Source: JBEBVQ01 sp964636205 | GTDB lineage: Bacteria > Bacteroidota > Bacteroidia > Chitinophagales > Chitinophagaceae | DNA: 27,630 nt | Direction: 5' to 3' | Assembly: GCA_964636205.1 (NCBI GenBank) | Contig: CAZWPF010000034.1 | Location: forward strand, 1-27,630 | Part shown: positions 12,777 to 21,599 of the stretch, in pieces | Position numbering within the stretch: the first letter of the stretch is position 1 | Layout of the letters: each line of letters opens with the position of its first letter | The notes under the pieces: generated by a model | What the model saw: the letters and a program-made list of their open reading frames with translations, nothing else | Databases searched by the model: none | Told to the model about the DNA's origin: nothing | Position numbers and translations under genes: made by a program

Positions 12777-14297
12777 ATGAATCGCACCATTCAATCCGCG
12801 TTAATTTCTGTTTTTTACAAAGACGGACTCGAGCCTATCGTCCGTAAACTGCACGAACTGAATGTTCAAATTTATTCTACGGGAGGTACGCAAACCTTCA
12901 TTGAAAATTTGGGCATTTCCTGTATTGCAGTAGAACAGGTAACCGGATACCCTTCTATTTTGGGCGGTCGTGTAAAAACGCTTCATCCCAAAGTGTTTGG
13001 TGGCATTTTAGCACGTCGTGATAAAGAGCAAGATCTGCAGCATATGCAAGAATATGAGATTCCGAGTTTCGATCTGGTAATCGTGGATCTCTATCCTTTT
13101 GAAGAAACAGTGGCTGCCACGAACGAAGAATCCGCGATTATCGAAAAAATTGATATCGGTGGTGTTTCCTTAATCAGGGCTGCCGCTAAAAACTACAAGG
13201 ATGTATGTATTGTGGCTTCCCGCCGTCAATACCTTTCCATATTGCAGCTCCTGGAACAAAATCAAGGGGCGACTTCTTTAGAGGATCGTCGCAAATTAGC
13301 GGCTGATGCTTTTGCCGAGTGCGCGCATTATGATGTTGCTATCGCCGGATATTTCAATCAGACCGCCTCCGAACATAGTTTCCAATTGTCTGCTGCTCCG
13401 GCACAGCATTTACGTTATGGAGAAAATCCGCACCAGTCCGCCTCTTTCTATGGTAATACCAGTGAATTATTTGAGAAATTAAATGGGAAGGAATTATCCT
13501 ATAATAATCTGGTGGATACAGATGCTGCGGTTCAGCTGATTGCTGAATTTGATACTGATAAAGCGGTGTTTGCCATCATCAAACATACCAATGTTTGTGG
13601 TGTAGCAGTAAGAGATAATATCGGGGCTGCTTGGGATGCCGCTCTGGCCGGGGATCCGGAAAGCGCATTCGGTGGTGTATTGGTCACCAATCAGAACATT
13701 GATCTGGATACAGCCAACAGAATAAATGAATTATTCTTTGAAATTCTGGTCGCACCGGGATTTGAGGAAGATGCTTTGGCCTTGTTAAAGAGCAAGAAGA
13801 ATAGAATTCTGTTGCTTCAGAAAAAATCTTTCCGTCCTAACCGGGAGTTCAAACGCATTCTGAACGGCGTATTGGTACAAGAAGCCGATCCGAACAATTA
13901 TGAGACCTGGACCGAAGCCGGTGGAAGAGAATGTACGCCTTCAGAAAAAGCAGATCTTTTGTTTGCCAATATAGTGTGTAAACACCTTAAATCTAACGCC
14001 ATTGCACTCGTTAAAAATGGCCAGTTAATCGGAAAAGGCTGCGGGCAAACCAGTCGGATCGATGCGCTGAGACAATCTCTGGATAAAGCGCGACAATCGG
14101 GATTTGAAACCACCGGGGCCGTAATGGCATCGGATGCCTTCTTTCCATTTGATGATTGTGTAAGAATGGCTTTGGAAGCAGGCATTATGGCTGTGATACA
14201 GCCTGGTGGATCTATTCGCGACAAAGATTCCATCGAGTTTTGCAAGGCAAACAACATGGCAATGGTACTTACTCAAACTCGCCATTTCAGACACTAA
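12777..14297 (+). CDS. purH: Bifunctional AICAR formyltransferase/IMP cyclohydrolase
   Basis: This 506-aa PurH catalyses the last two steps of purine synthesis: formylation of AICAR with 10-formyl-THF, then ring closure to IMP. The N-terminal MGS-like cyclohydrolase domain (~1-190) shows QIYSTGGTQTFIE, VTGYPSILGGRVKTLHPKV and FDLVIVDLYPFEETV. The transformylase domain follows with LRYGENPHQSASFY, the catalytic Lys269-His270 pair in IIKHTNVCG, DPESAFGGVL, KSNAIALVKNGQLIGKGCGQ and a C-terminal GIMAVIQPGGSIRDKD. Length is typical. The GNAT gene begins 10 nt after the stop. Confidence 0.98.
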   Translation: MNRTIQSALISVFYKDGLEPIVRKLHELNVQIYSTGGTQTFIENLGISCIAVEQVTGYPSILGGRVKTLHPKVFGGILARRDKEQDLQHMQEYEIPSFDLVIVDLYPFEETVAATNEESAIIEKIDIGGVSLIRAAAKNYKDVCIVASRRQYLSILQLLEQNQGATSLEDRRKLAADAFAECAHYDVAIAGYFNQTASEHSFQLSAAPAQHLRYGENPHQSASFYGNTSELFEKLNGKELSYNNLVDTDAAVQLIAEFDTDKAVFAIIKHTNVCGVAVRDNIGAAWDAALAGDPESAFGGVLVTNQNIDLDTANRINELFFEILVAPGFEEDALALLKSKKNRILLLQKKSFRPNREFKRILNGVLVQEADPNNYETWTEAGGRECTPSEKADLLFANIVCKHLKSNAIALVKNGQLIGKGCGQTSRIDALRQSLDKARQSGFETTGAVMASDAFFPFDDCVRMALEAGIMAVIQPGGSIRDKDSIEFCKANNMAMVLTQTRHFRH

Positions 14298-14307
14298 GCC
14301 AAGGCAT

Positions 14308-14862
14308 ATGGTATCGATCCTGATAGATGAAGATTTATTGTTGCGCACCTATCATCCAGACGATGCGGCAGCACTCTTTCAGGTTATCCACAATTCAAGA
14401 ACTCATCTTAGAACTTGGATGAGTTGGGTGGATCGTACAACCAAACCGGAACATTCGCTTCAATTTATTCAGCAAGCGTTACAAGATATCAATACCCAGC
14501 AGTCGTTGACGCTGGGTATTTTCCGTAATAGAGAAATTATTGGCGGAATAGGGATGCACAACTGGGATCACCAATTGCGAAAAGCACAAATCGGCTATTG
14601 GATCGCTAAAGATTTCGAAGGTAAAGGCATTATTACCCGCTCGGCCGAGCGGTTGCTGGATTTCCTATTCCAAAAATTAAATTTGAATAAGGTCGAATTG
14701 CATTTTGCCACCGGCAATACCAGAAGCGCCGCGGTAGCTAAGAAATTAGGTGCCGTCACTGAGGGAATCATCCGAGATGGCTGCATGATCAACGGGAGAT
14801 TCGAAGATCTGGTCATTTCAGGTATTCTTCAGCGAGAATGGAATCAACGGAAGAAACATTAA
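14308..14862 (+). CDS. GNAT N-acetyltransferase, RimJ/RimL-like
   Basis: This 184-aa acetyltransferase has the GNAT fold: an N-terminal LLLRTYHPDDAAALFQVI strand-helix, RTHLRTWMSWVD, the central GGIGMHNWDHQLRKAQIGYW, the acetyl-CoA loop FEGKGIITRSAERLL, and C-terminal VELHFATGNTRSAAVAKKLG. This order matches the RimJ/RimL group, which acetylates ribosomal-protein or other N-termini and also includes antibiotic-modifying enzymes; the substrate cannot be told. I chose ATG 14308, 10 nt after the purH stop, over an upstream in-frame ATG at 14206 inside purH. It is probably co-transcribed with purH. Confidence 0.88.
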   Translation: MVSILIDEDLLLRTYHPDDAAALFQVIHNSRTHLRTWMSWVDRTTKPEHSLQFIQQALQDINTQQSLTLGIFRNREIIGGIGMHNWDHQLRKAQIGYWIAKDFEGKGIITRSAERLLDFLFQKLNLNKVELHFATGNTRSAAVAKKLGAVTEGIIRDGCMINGRFEDLVISGILQREWNQRKKH

Positions 14863-14934
14863 TCGAATAATTCGATTAGGGCTCCAATTATTGAACTGCC
14901 GGATATTGTCGTGAATTAATCCGAAATTTAACCC

Positions 14935-15951
14935 ATGCTTCAATTAGATTGCTATCCCTTCGAACTGCCTTTTGAATATCCATTTACCATTTCAAAGGGC
15001 ACCAAAACACATCAAAAAACACTTATCGTATCGCTGGGAATGGGAAGATTACGCGGCTATGGAGAAGCACCGGCTATATCCTATTATGGTGTTACGGTAG
15101 AGGACATGTTGGAATCTTTAGAGAAAAAGCGAGCACTTATAGAAAGATATGCACTTACCGATCCGCAGCGATTTTGGCATTTTTTGCACCATTTATTACC
15201 CGGTCGAAATTTCCTCATCGCCGCACTGGACATAGCGGGCTGGGATCTGTTCGCCCGCCTACGGGGAATGCCGCTGCGGCAGCTGTTAAGAATTACAGGC
15301 GAAGCTCCTATGACCGATTATACCTTGGGGCATGATACCGCGGAGCAAATGCTCATAAAAATGCAGGCACACCCCTGGCCGATTTATAAGATTAAAATTA
15401 AATCGGCCGATGATATTCGTCTGATCGAAGAATTACGCAAGCATACCGCATCAGAATTCAGAATTGACGCCAATGAATGTCTGAACCTTGAAGATACCTT
15501 AAGACTGATACCGGAATTGGAGCAATTGGGTGTCAGCATGTTGGAACAGCCACTGCCCAAAGAAGAATGGGAGGCTATGAAAGAATTGAAAGCTATTTCT
15601 TCCATTCCTATTTATGCCGATGAAAGTTGCGTTGTAGAAGAGGATGTTGCCCGATGCGCAGAGCATTTTCATGGGATCAATATTAAGCTCACCAAATGTG
15701 GTGGCATCACCCCCTCGCTCAGAATGATAGAACAAGCCAAATCGCTAGGCTTAAAAATCATGCTAGGCGCTATGTGTGAAAGCAGCGTTGGCACGGCTGC
15801 CCTGGCGCACATAATGCCTTTGGCTGATATGCTCGATGCCGACGGGCCGCTTTTACTGCAGGAAGACCCGGGTGACGGTTTGATCTTCGAAAATGGAATG
15901 ATTCAAATTAATAATGCACCCGGAACCGGCATTCGTTTCAAAGGCAATTAA
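14935..15951 (+). CDS. Dipeptide epimerase (probable L-Ala-D/L-Glu epimerase)
   Basis: This 338-aa enzyme of the enolase/mandelate racemase superfamily probably epimerises L-Ala-D-Glu released from murein peptides so the dipeptide can be degraded. The catalytic KxK (K154-I-K156, in YKIKIK) is present. Metal ligands are Asp178 (DANE), Glu204 (LEQPLP) and Asp229 (ADES), and a second lysine lies in NIKLTKCGG. A DxD pair at 301-303 (LDADGP) near the end matches the motif that holds the dipeptide amino group in known dipeptide epimerases. The capping domain is N-terminal (~1-120). The gene follows the GNAT gene by 72 nt, with no terminator seen between them. Confidence 0.9.
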   Translation: MLQLDCYPFELPFEYPFTISKGTKTHQKTLIVSLGMGRLRGYGEAPAISYYGVTVEDMLESLEKKRALIERYALTDPQRFWHFLHHLLPGRNFLIAALDIAGWDLFARLRGMPLRQLLRITGEAPMTDYTLGHDTAEQMLIKMQAHPWPIYKIKIKSADDIRLIEELRKHTASEFRIDANECLNLEDTLRLIPELEQLGVSMLEQPLPKEEWEAMKELKAISSIPIYADESCVVEEDVARCAEHFHGINIKLTKCGGITPSLRMIEQAKSLGLKIMLGAMCESSVGTAALAHIMPLADMLDADGPLLLQEDPGDGLIFENGMIQINNAPGTGIRFKGN

Positions 15952-15997
15952 TTATACTATAACATATATCAACTAACAAAGAGTAAAAAAAACTCAA

Positions 15998-16005
15998 TAA
16001 CTTTG
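15998..16005 (+). promoter_or_regulatory. -7 box upstream of the orphan membrane protein
   Basis: TAACTTTG fits TAnnTTTG exactly. No clear -33 box is seen. Transcription from here would give a leader of about 75-80 nt containing the hairpin at 16035-16070. Confidence 0.5.
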
Positions 16006-16034
16006 AATTGAACGAATGTTACTGTTCCCGTCCA

Positions 16035-16070
16035 TGCCATAACAAGTGAACTAAGTCACTATCTATGGCA
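16035..16070 (+). promoter_or_regulatory. Structured 5' leader hairpin
   Basis: A 7-bp stem TGCCATA/TATGGCA (16035-16041 with 16064-16070), a symmetric 3-nt internal loop and a 5-bp stem AGTGA/TCACT (16045-16049 with 16056-16060) enclose a 6-nt loop. It ends 20 nt before the ATG at 16091. It has no T run and matches no riboswitch class I know. Confidence 0.5.
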
Positions 16071-16090
16071 GGCGTAAAGAATATTGAATC

Positions 16091-17188
16091 ATGATGAAAC
16101 TTTCTGCAACCGAACGGATAGACGCAGTGAATATTGGCTTAATGCTGATCTCCTGTTGTATTGCCATCATAATACCCTTTGAATTATTCCTTTTTAGCTA
16201 TGCCATTTTAGGGCCGATGCACTACCTCACGGAAATCTCCTGGTTGCATGATCGTAATTATTATACCAAAGGAAGATACGATGCGTTGTTTTTGTTAATT
16301 ATAGGGGTTTTGGTATCTATCACTTTTTTCAACTCCATTTACGGACTCGAGATTGAATTGCCACCGCAATTCAATACAAAGCTGGCTTGGGTAGCTTTAT
16401 TATCCTCGTTGGTTTTTGTTCTGGTAAAGAAAAACTTTTACCGGATTGTAGGGATATTTTTGATTATCGTCACCTCTCAATTATCCACCCATTTTTGGCT
16501 TTTTCTATCGGTTTTCCTGCCCACATTGGTGCACGTGTATATTTTTACCGGCTTGTTTATGCTCTATGGAGCTCTAAAAAGTAAGAGTCGGTTGGGAATA
16601 ATCTCTGTTGTGATACTGGCTTTATGTCCGATTCTTTTATTCAATATCTATCCTGATTCAATCTTTATACCGGTTACCGAATACGGCAAGGAGGCCTATA
16701 TCGGGGGAGAGCTTGGGGTAGGATTTTTCCAAATGCATATCCAATCCCTGGTTAGCTTTTTCGGATATTCCACAGAAGGTACCGATATGGCCTATTGGTT
16801 AAAAACGGTATTTGATACCAAAACCGGCATTCTCATGGCCCGGTTTATTGCCTTTGCCTATACCTATCACTATCTGAACTGGTTTTCAAAAACACGTGTG
16901 ATTCAATGGCATAAAGTGCCTAAAGCACGATTCGCAGTGGTAATTATATTCTGGATCGTTAGTATCAGTTTATATGCATATAATTACACCGTGGGCTTGC
17001 TTTGGCTATTCTTCCTCAGCTATTTGCATGTGTTGTTGGAATTGCCGCTCAATTACACTTCTGTGATCGGAATTGGCAAATGGGTAAAAGAACGGTTTGC
17101 AGCGCCACAGCCCCAGCCTGTAGCAGATACTGTAATAAAGAACCCCAAAGTCAGTCCGGCAAAGAGCAGCCGAAAACGAGTGTCCTGA
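16091..17188 (+). CDS. Polytopic membrane protein of unknown function, rich in histidines
   Basis: I do not recognise this 365-aa protein. It has about nine or ten hydrophobic helices, the first near residues 13-40 and the last near 300-318, and a Pro/Lys/Arg-rich cytoplasmic-looking tail (~338-365). Eight His are present, most at or near helix ends: H44 and H53 in GPMHYLTEISWLHDRNYY, H134, H148, H216, H260 and H274 in YTYHYLNWFSKTRVIQWHK, and H313 in SYLHVLLELPLN. This spacing recalls membrane metal-dependent oxygenases or Brp/Blh-like carotenoid enzymes, but none of their signature motifs is clear, so that is only a hypothesis. It has its own promoter-like box and hairpin leader and converges on priA with one base between them. 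Confidence 0.85.
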   Translation: MMKLSATERIDAVNIGLMLISCCIAIIIPFELFLFSYAILGPMHYLTEISWLHDRNYYTKGRYDALFLLIIGVLVSITFFNSIYGLEIELPPQFNTKLAWVALLSSLVFVLVKKNFYRIVGIFLIIVTSQLSTHFWLFLSVFLPTLVHVYIFTGLFMLYGALKSKSRLGIISVVILALCPILLFNIYPDSIFIPVTEYGKEAYIGGELGVGFFQMHIQSLVSFFGYSTEGTDMAYWLKTVFDTKTGILMARFIAFAYTYHYLNWFSKTRVIQWHKVPKARFAVVIIFWIVSISLYAYNYTVGLLWLFFLSYLHVLLELPLNYTSVIGIGKWVKERFAAPQPQPVADTVIKNPKVSPAKSSRKRVS

Positions 17189-17189
17189 T

Positions 17190-19649
17190 TTAAAACACCG
17201 GATCTACATCCGGAATGATCTGCACGCCGGAGAACCCTTTGGTATGCAGAATCAACTGGCGTTGTTCCAAAATTGTTGACTTTATGTCTTTCAGCAATTG
17301 ATTGTTGCCCGGACACTTGATCAGCACTTCCTGGATATATTGGTTCCTGATCCTAGGAACCAATGCCGGCGCTGGTCCGTGAATAGTGATCTCTTTTATA
17401 ACTTGTAAAGCTTCGGTTATTTTATTAGCAGCCTGTGCTGCTGTGGTTTCATCGCGGTGTTTAACAATAATCCGAATCAGTCTGACAAAAGGTGGATAGA
17501 GGAACATTTGCCTCTCCCTTATTTCGTGGCTAAACCAAGCTTGTACATTATGTTGCTGTACCCATTTTAAAACGGGATGTTCTGTATTATAAACTTGGAT
17601 CAATACCTTTCCTGTTCCATCTGTTCTACCGGCCCTACCTGCAACCTGTTCCATCAGTTGAAAAGCCCTTTCGTTGACTCTGAAATCGGGAAAGTTCAGC
17701 AGACTGTCAGCGCTCAGAATTCCTACGAGAGTTACATTCGCGAAATCTAGTCCCTTCACCACCATCTGTGTACCCACCAAAATATCGATTCGGTGTTTTT
17801 CCAAGTCTTCGAGTAAATTGGTCAAACTGTCGCGTCCCTTCAGACTGTCGGTATCCATTCTTGCAACCCGCGCATTTGGAAAGGTCGCTTGTACCTCTTC
17901 CACTATCTTTTCAGTACCAAAGCTTTTGCTGATGATTTTACCTGCACCGCAAGAGGGACAAACCTTTATCACCGTACGCTTCAATCCGCAGTAATGGCAA
18001 TGTAATTTATCCGTAGCCTTATGGTAAGTAAGTGAAACTGCACAGTTCTCACAGTGCGGCACCCAACCACAGGTGGTGCACAGTTGGAACGGGGAATAGC
18101 CCCTCCTATTTTGGAATAGAATCGATTGCTTATTTTGCGCTAAGCAATTTTGGATAGCCTCTTTGAGCGGCTGACTTAAAATATCCTTATTTCTAATGGC
18201 GTTTTGGGCGGATATACCGATGATTCCAATTGAGGGCATAGCTACCCCCTGATATCTTTCCTCCAGCAAAACACGTTCATATTTACCTCGGGTGGCGTTA
18301 TACAAAGATTCTACTGATGGAGTAGCAGACCCAAGTATGACGTCGGCTCCATGTAGTTGCGCCAAATAAATAGCTGCGTCTCTGGCTTGAAACCGCGGTG
18401 CGGGTTCTTTTTGTTTAAAGGAAGGATCATGTTCTTCGTCTACCACGATCAATCCAAGATTATCGAAGGGCAACCAGATTGCGGATCGTGGACCGACCAC
18501 CAACCGGTACTTACCTCTTTGCACCTTCTCCCAGATTTCAACCCTTTCGTTATTGCTAAACCTTGAATGATAAACACCTAGCTCCTCCCCGAAATAACTA
18601 TAAAGGCGGGCTACCAATTGTGTAGTCAACCCTATTTCCGGCAACAGCAATAAAACCTGTTTCCCCGTAGCCAGGACTTCCCTGATCTTATGAATATAAA
18701 GTAATGTCTTTCCGCTCCCGGTCACTCCTTGAAGTAATACCGGCTTGTTTGTTTCCAGTGCGGCACCCAGTTGGTCATAAGCTAATTGTTGTGCCTTTGT
18801 TAGATGTACTGATTTCAGTTCTTCGCTCTTTGTCTGGAATATTATTCTGTCAACGGCCATTTCTTCTAATATGAAAACCCCCTTATCTACAAGCGCCCTT
18901 ATTTGGGCGGCGCCGGCGCCTGTACGTTCTATCAGATCCGCTTGTTTCACGAATTGGTGCTGACCTGAAAATTGCACATAAGCCATAAGCAGTTCCAGTT
19001 GCTTTGGGGCTCTTTGCAGGCTATCGAACAGTTGGATCAGGTTTTCTTCTTTTTCGTACTCCTCGGTGAGTTTTACAAAGCGTTCTTTTTTTGGACGGTA
19101 GGGAGATTCAAGTGCATCGTTAATTACAGCTACCTCTTGTTCCAGCAACTCGTAAATCACCTCTGAGAGCGATTTTTGTCCAACCAGCTCTCTTAGTTCC
19201 GTCAGTTTAACCTCCTGTTTTTCCTCCAAGAAAGCGGCAGCGGGTGCGGTGAGGGCGCTCCATTCGTACAGCACATCGTCATGCGCGGGCATCCATTGTA
19301 ATCGCGTCTCCCCTGAAAGTTTCAGGTGTGCCGGCAGGGCGGCTTGCATCACCTCACCGGGGGAAGCCATATAATAGTTTGCTATCCAATTCCAGAATTG
19401 CAGTTGGATATCGTTGACGATTGAGATTTCATCGAGAATGTTGCGAATCGATTTTACTCGATAATTTTCCGGTTGACGGTCATGTACATTGGCTACGATC
19501 CCGGCGTATTGTTTATTTCTACCGAGCGGAACTTCAACCCTCATTCCCGGTTGCACCAACCCTCTCAAGGCGGTTGGGATACCGTAAGTAAGGTGTTTGG
19601 GTAAATTCAACGGAAGAATAATATCCGCAAATCTAAATTCAGGCTGCAT
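17190..19649 (-). CDS. priA: Primosomal protein N' (replication restart helicase PriA)
   Basis: This 819-aa PriA is a 3'-5' superfamily 2 helicase that recognises abandoned replication forks and reloads the replisome. It has the N-terminal DNA-binding domain (~1-105, PLNLPKHLTYGIP and GMRVEVPLGRNKQYAGIV), Walker A GVTGSGKT (308-315), the DEEH box (404-407) with LGSATPSVE (~439-447), and a zinc-binding insert with eight Cys at 524, 527, 533, 536, 551, 554, 564 and 567. The C-terminal helicase lobe includes ILVGTQMVVKGLDF and QVAGRAGR. Length is somewhat above E. coli PriA (732 aa) but typical for Bacteroidota. rsmI lies 87 nt upstream on the same strand. Confidence 0.98.
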   Translation of the reverse strand: MQPEFRFADIILPLNLPKHLTYGIPTALRGLVQPGMRVEVPLGRNKQYAGIVANVHDRQPENYRVKSIRNILDEISIVNDIQLQFWNWIANYYMASPGEVMQAALPAHLKLSGETRLQWMPAHDDVLYEWSALTAPAAAFLEEKQEVKLTELRELVGQKSLSEVIYELLEQEVAVINDALESPYRPKKERFVKLTEEYEKEENLIQLFDSLQRAPKQLELLMAYVQFSGQHQFVKQADLIERTGAGAAQIRALVDKGVFILEEMAVDRIIFQTKSEELKSVHLTKAQQLAYDQLGAALETNKPVLLQGVTGSGKTLLYIHKIREVLATGKQVLLLLPEIGLTTQLVARLYSYFGEELGVYHSRFSNNERVEIWEKVQRGKYRLVVGPRSAIWLPFDNLGLIVVDEEHDPSFKQKEPAPRFQARDAAIYLAQLHGADVILGSATPSVESLYNATRGKYERVLLEERYQGVAMPSIGIIGISAQNAIRNKDILSQPLKEAIQNCLAQNKQSILFQNRRGYSPFQLCTTCGWVPHCENCAVSLTYHKATDKLHCHYCGLKRTVIKVCPSCGAGKIISKSFGTEKIVEEVQATFPNARVARMDTDSLKGRDSLTNLLEDLEKHRIDILVGTQMVVKGLDFANVTLVGILSADSLLNFPDFRVNERAFQLMEQVAGRAGRTDGTGKVLIQVYNTEHPVLKWVQQHNVQAWFSHEIRERQMFLYPPFVRLIRIIVKHRDETTAAQAANKITEALQVIKEITIHGPAPALVPRIRNQYIQEVLIKCPGNNQLLKDIKSTILEQRQLILHTKGFSGVQIIPDVDPVF

Positions 19650-19736
19650 GATATCTGCAAGTTAGCAGGAATTATGTTTATCTCCACAAGCGATCGTGTC
19701 GATCCATGCCATTTTGAGCTAGAGGAAATAGGCGGG

Positions 19737-20408
19737 TTAGCTGTCTGCTCCTTCGATAACGATAACGATTTCCCCTTTGGGTGCATGTGCTTCGTACCAT
19801 TCGGCCAATTCTATGAGTGTACCCTTTCTGGTCTCTTCAAACATTTTGGTGAGTTCGCGGCAGACTGCGGCTTGTCTTTCTGTTCCACAAACAGCTGCTA
19901 ATTCCTTCAATGTTTTCACCAGACGGTGTGGGGACTCGTATAGAATGGTAGTTCGCTCTTCTGCAGCGATTTTATCCAGCATGGTTTTTCGACCTTTTTT
20001 GGTAGGCAAAAAACCTTCGAATGCGAAGCGAATGCTTGGAATGCCCGATTGAACTAATGCAGGTACAAATGCGGTAGCACCTGGGAGGCAGGTGACAGGA
20101 ATATCCATTCGGATACACTCTCTTACGAGCAGGAAGCCCGGATCTGAGATACCCGGAGTTCCTGCATCTGTAAGTAATGCCAATGTTTGTCCTTCCTGCA
20201 ATCTGCTCATAACCTGAGCCAATGCTTTGTGTTCGTTGAACTGATGGAAGGGCGTGAGTGGCTTTTGAATTTGGTAATGCCTTAAGAGAACACTGCTTGT
20301 ACGAGTATCCTCGCAGAGAATTCCGTCGGCCTTTTGTAATATTTCGATTGCCCTGTAGGTGATATCCCCCAGATTTCCGATTGGTGATGGTATCAGGTAC
20401 AGGTGCAT
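19737..20408 (-). CDS. rsmI: 16S rRNA (cytidine1402-2'-O)-methyltransferase
   Basis: This 223-aa RsmI methylates the ribose of C1402 in the decoding centre of 16S rRNA using SAM. It is a tetrapyrrole-methylase-fold protein with YLIPSPIGNLGDITYRAIE, LCEDTRTSSVLLRHY, LLTDAGTPGISDPGFLLVR, LPGATAFVPALVQSG and a late YESPHRLVKTLKEL and GEIVIVIEG. It is somewhat shorter than the E. coli enzyme (286 aa), ending soon after the catalytic domain, as many Bacteroidota versions do. It starts 5 nt after the purS stop, so the two are co-transcribed. Confidence 0.96.
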   Translation of the reverse strand: MHLYLIPSPIGNLGDITYRAIEILQKADGILCEDTRTSSVLLRHYQIQKPLTPFHQFNEHKALAQVMSRLQEGQTLALLTDAGTPGISDPGFLLVRECIRMDIPVTCLPGATAFVPALVQSGIPSIRFAFEGFLPTKKGRKTMLDKIAAEERTTILYESPHRLVKTLKELAAVCGTERQAAVCRELTKMFEETRKGTLIELAEWYEAHAPKGEIVIVIEGADS

Positions 20409-20413
20409 TCAGC

Positions 20414-20665
20414 TTAGATTTCTGTCAGAGTATATTCGTAGTATTCCATTACCGGATTGGCCAGTAATTTTTTGCAAGCTTCTTCTGCGACTTGTACGGC
20501 TTCTTCTCTACTTCCTGCTTCGATAGTCAAGTTGATATGTTTACCGATGCGGACATCTCTCACCTGACCCAGGTCGAGATTGTGTAAACTATTGTTTACC
20601 GCCTTACCCTGAGGATCGAGTAATTCTTTCAGCGGCATTACGTTGATATTTGCTAGATATGTCAT
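20414..20665 (-). CDS. purS: Phosphoribosylformylglycinamidine synthase subunit PurS
   Basis: This 83-aa PurS is the small subunit that bridges PurQ and the small form of PurL in FGAM synthase. Seen here are the N-terminal TYLANINVMPLKELLDPQGK, AVNNSLHNLDLGQVRDVRIG, the KHINLTIEA strand and the ACKKLLANPVMEYYEYTL end that define the family. ATG 20665 is chosen because it gives the standard PurS start and leaves room for the -7 box at 20694. The frame extends upstream into pssA but without PurS similarity. Its purine partners are not adjacent; it is paired with rsmI. Confidence 0.93.
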   Translation of the reverse strand: MTYLANINVMPLKELLDPQGKAVNNSLHNLDLGQVRDVRIGKHINLTIEAGSREEAVQVAEEACKKLLANPVMEYYEYTLTEI

Positions 20666-20693
20666 GATCTGATTATTATAATAAGCGATGTTG

Positions 20694-20701
20694 CAAAGGT
20701 A
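20694..20701 (-). promoter_or_regulatory. -7 box of the purS-rsmI promoter
   Basis: On the minus strand TACCTTTG matches TAnnTTTG exactly. It sits immediately beyond the pssA stop codon and 28 nt before the purS ATG, suggesting purS-rsmI can be transcribed independently of pssA. Confidence 0.55.
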
Positions 20702-20702
20702 A

Positions 20703-21491
20703 CTAAGCCTGTCCATACTCTTCACCGGAAACTACTTGTGGTTCCCGGTAAATCAGAGATAGAATAATATACAATACAATCACAAAAGGCACGGTTGCGG
20801 CTCCCAAAAAGGGAATGGCTATGGCTCCGACCACCACCAGAATTAGTCTTGGCCATAAATATCCCATATTCCATTTTGGAGGCATCAATTTAAAAAATTG
20901 AATTTTGGAGACCATCAACCAGCATAGAAGAGCGATTATCAGGTAGATTATCCATTTTCCCTGCATCCAGGCTCCAATGCCGTAAGGATTATAGAAATTG
21001 ATCAAGGGAAATGAACCAACCAATATACCGGTTGCCGGTACGGGCATCCCTGTAAACCCGGATCCCTTGGTAGGGAACACATTGAACCGGGCCAGTCTAA
21101 TGGCTGCGAAGCAGGCTATTAAGAAAGCGGGTGCCATTGACATCATTGAAACATCCATGGCAGATTCCTCAGCCATCCAGGCTGCCCAAAGCATTTTGAA
21201 CAAAATCATGGATGGAGCGACACCAAATGACACCAGATCCGCCAGAGAGTCTAGATCTTTCCCGATCGGGGAATAAATCTGAAGCCCCCTCGCTGCGAGT
21301 CCGTCGAGCATATCACAAACAGCTGCCAGACCGATGAATACAGCGCCCCAGTAGGCTCTTTCTGTGCCAGTGACGTAATAGTACGAACTATTTATCAGAA
21401 CCTGAAAAGGCTGAGAATCAAGTATAAAGGCAATTGCAATACAGCCAAAAAATAGATTGGCCAGCGTTAGCAGGTTAGGTAAATGCTTCAT
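20703..21491 (-). CDS. pssA: CDP-diacylglycerol-serine O-phosphatidyltransferase
   Basis: This 262-aa integral membrane enzyme makes phosphatidylserine from CDP-diacylglycerol and serine, the precursor of phosphatidylethanolamine. It carries the full CDP-alcohol phosphatidyltransferase signature D-x2-DG-x2-AR-x8-G-x3-D-x3-D, with residues D60, D63, G64, A67, R68, G77, D81 and D85. The N-terminal KHLPNLLTLANLFFG and DSLADLVSFGVAPS are typical of the type II (B. subtilis-like) PssA. About seven or eight membrane helices are visible. It is followed by purS on the same strand. Confidence 0.95.
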   Translation of the reverse strand: MKHLPNLLTLANLFFGCIAIAFILDSQPFQVLINSSYYYVTGTERAYWGAVFIGLAAVCDMLDGLAARGLQIYSPIGKDLDSLADLVSFGVAPSMILFKMLWAAWMAEESAMDVSMMSMAPAFLIACFAAIRLARFNVFPTKGSGFTGMPVPATGILVGSFPLINFYNPYGIGAWMQGKWIIYLIIALLCWLMVSKIQFFKLMPPKWNMGYLWPRLILVVVGAIAIPFLGAATVPFVIVLYIILSLIYREPQVVSGEEYGQA

Positions 21492-21513
21492 GAAGGATGC
21501 AGTAATCAGTCCG

Positions 21514-21544
21514 CTAAGTTAGTAGTATTAGCCGATTAGCCAAT
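21514..21544 (-). promoter_or_regulatory. Possible promoter of pssA
   Basis: On the minus strand ATTG (21541-21544), a 19-nt gap and TAACTTAG (21514-21521) each miss the Bacteroidota consensus by one base. The pssA ATG lies 22 nt downstream. Confidence 0.4.
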
Positions 21545-21599
21545 ACCGTTGGCGGTTCTGGTTTGTCTATGTCCTATAAGAATGATCGTTTGACCCGAA

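Noticed and set aside
15981..15995. GAGT/ACTC mini-hairpin with an A run upstream of the orphan membrane protein
   Set aside because: A four-base stem around seven A is too weak to be a terminator for the epimerase gene.
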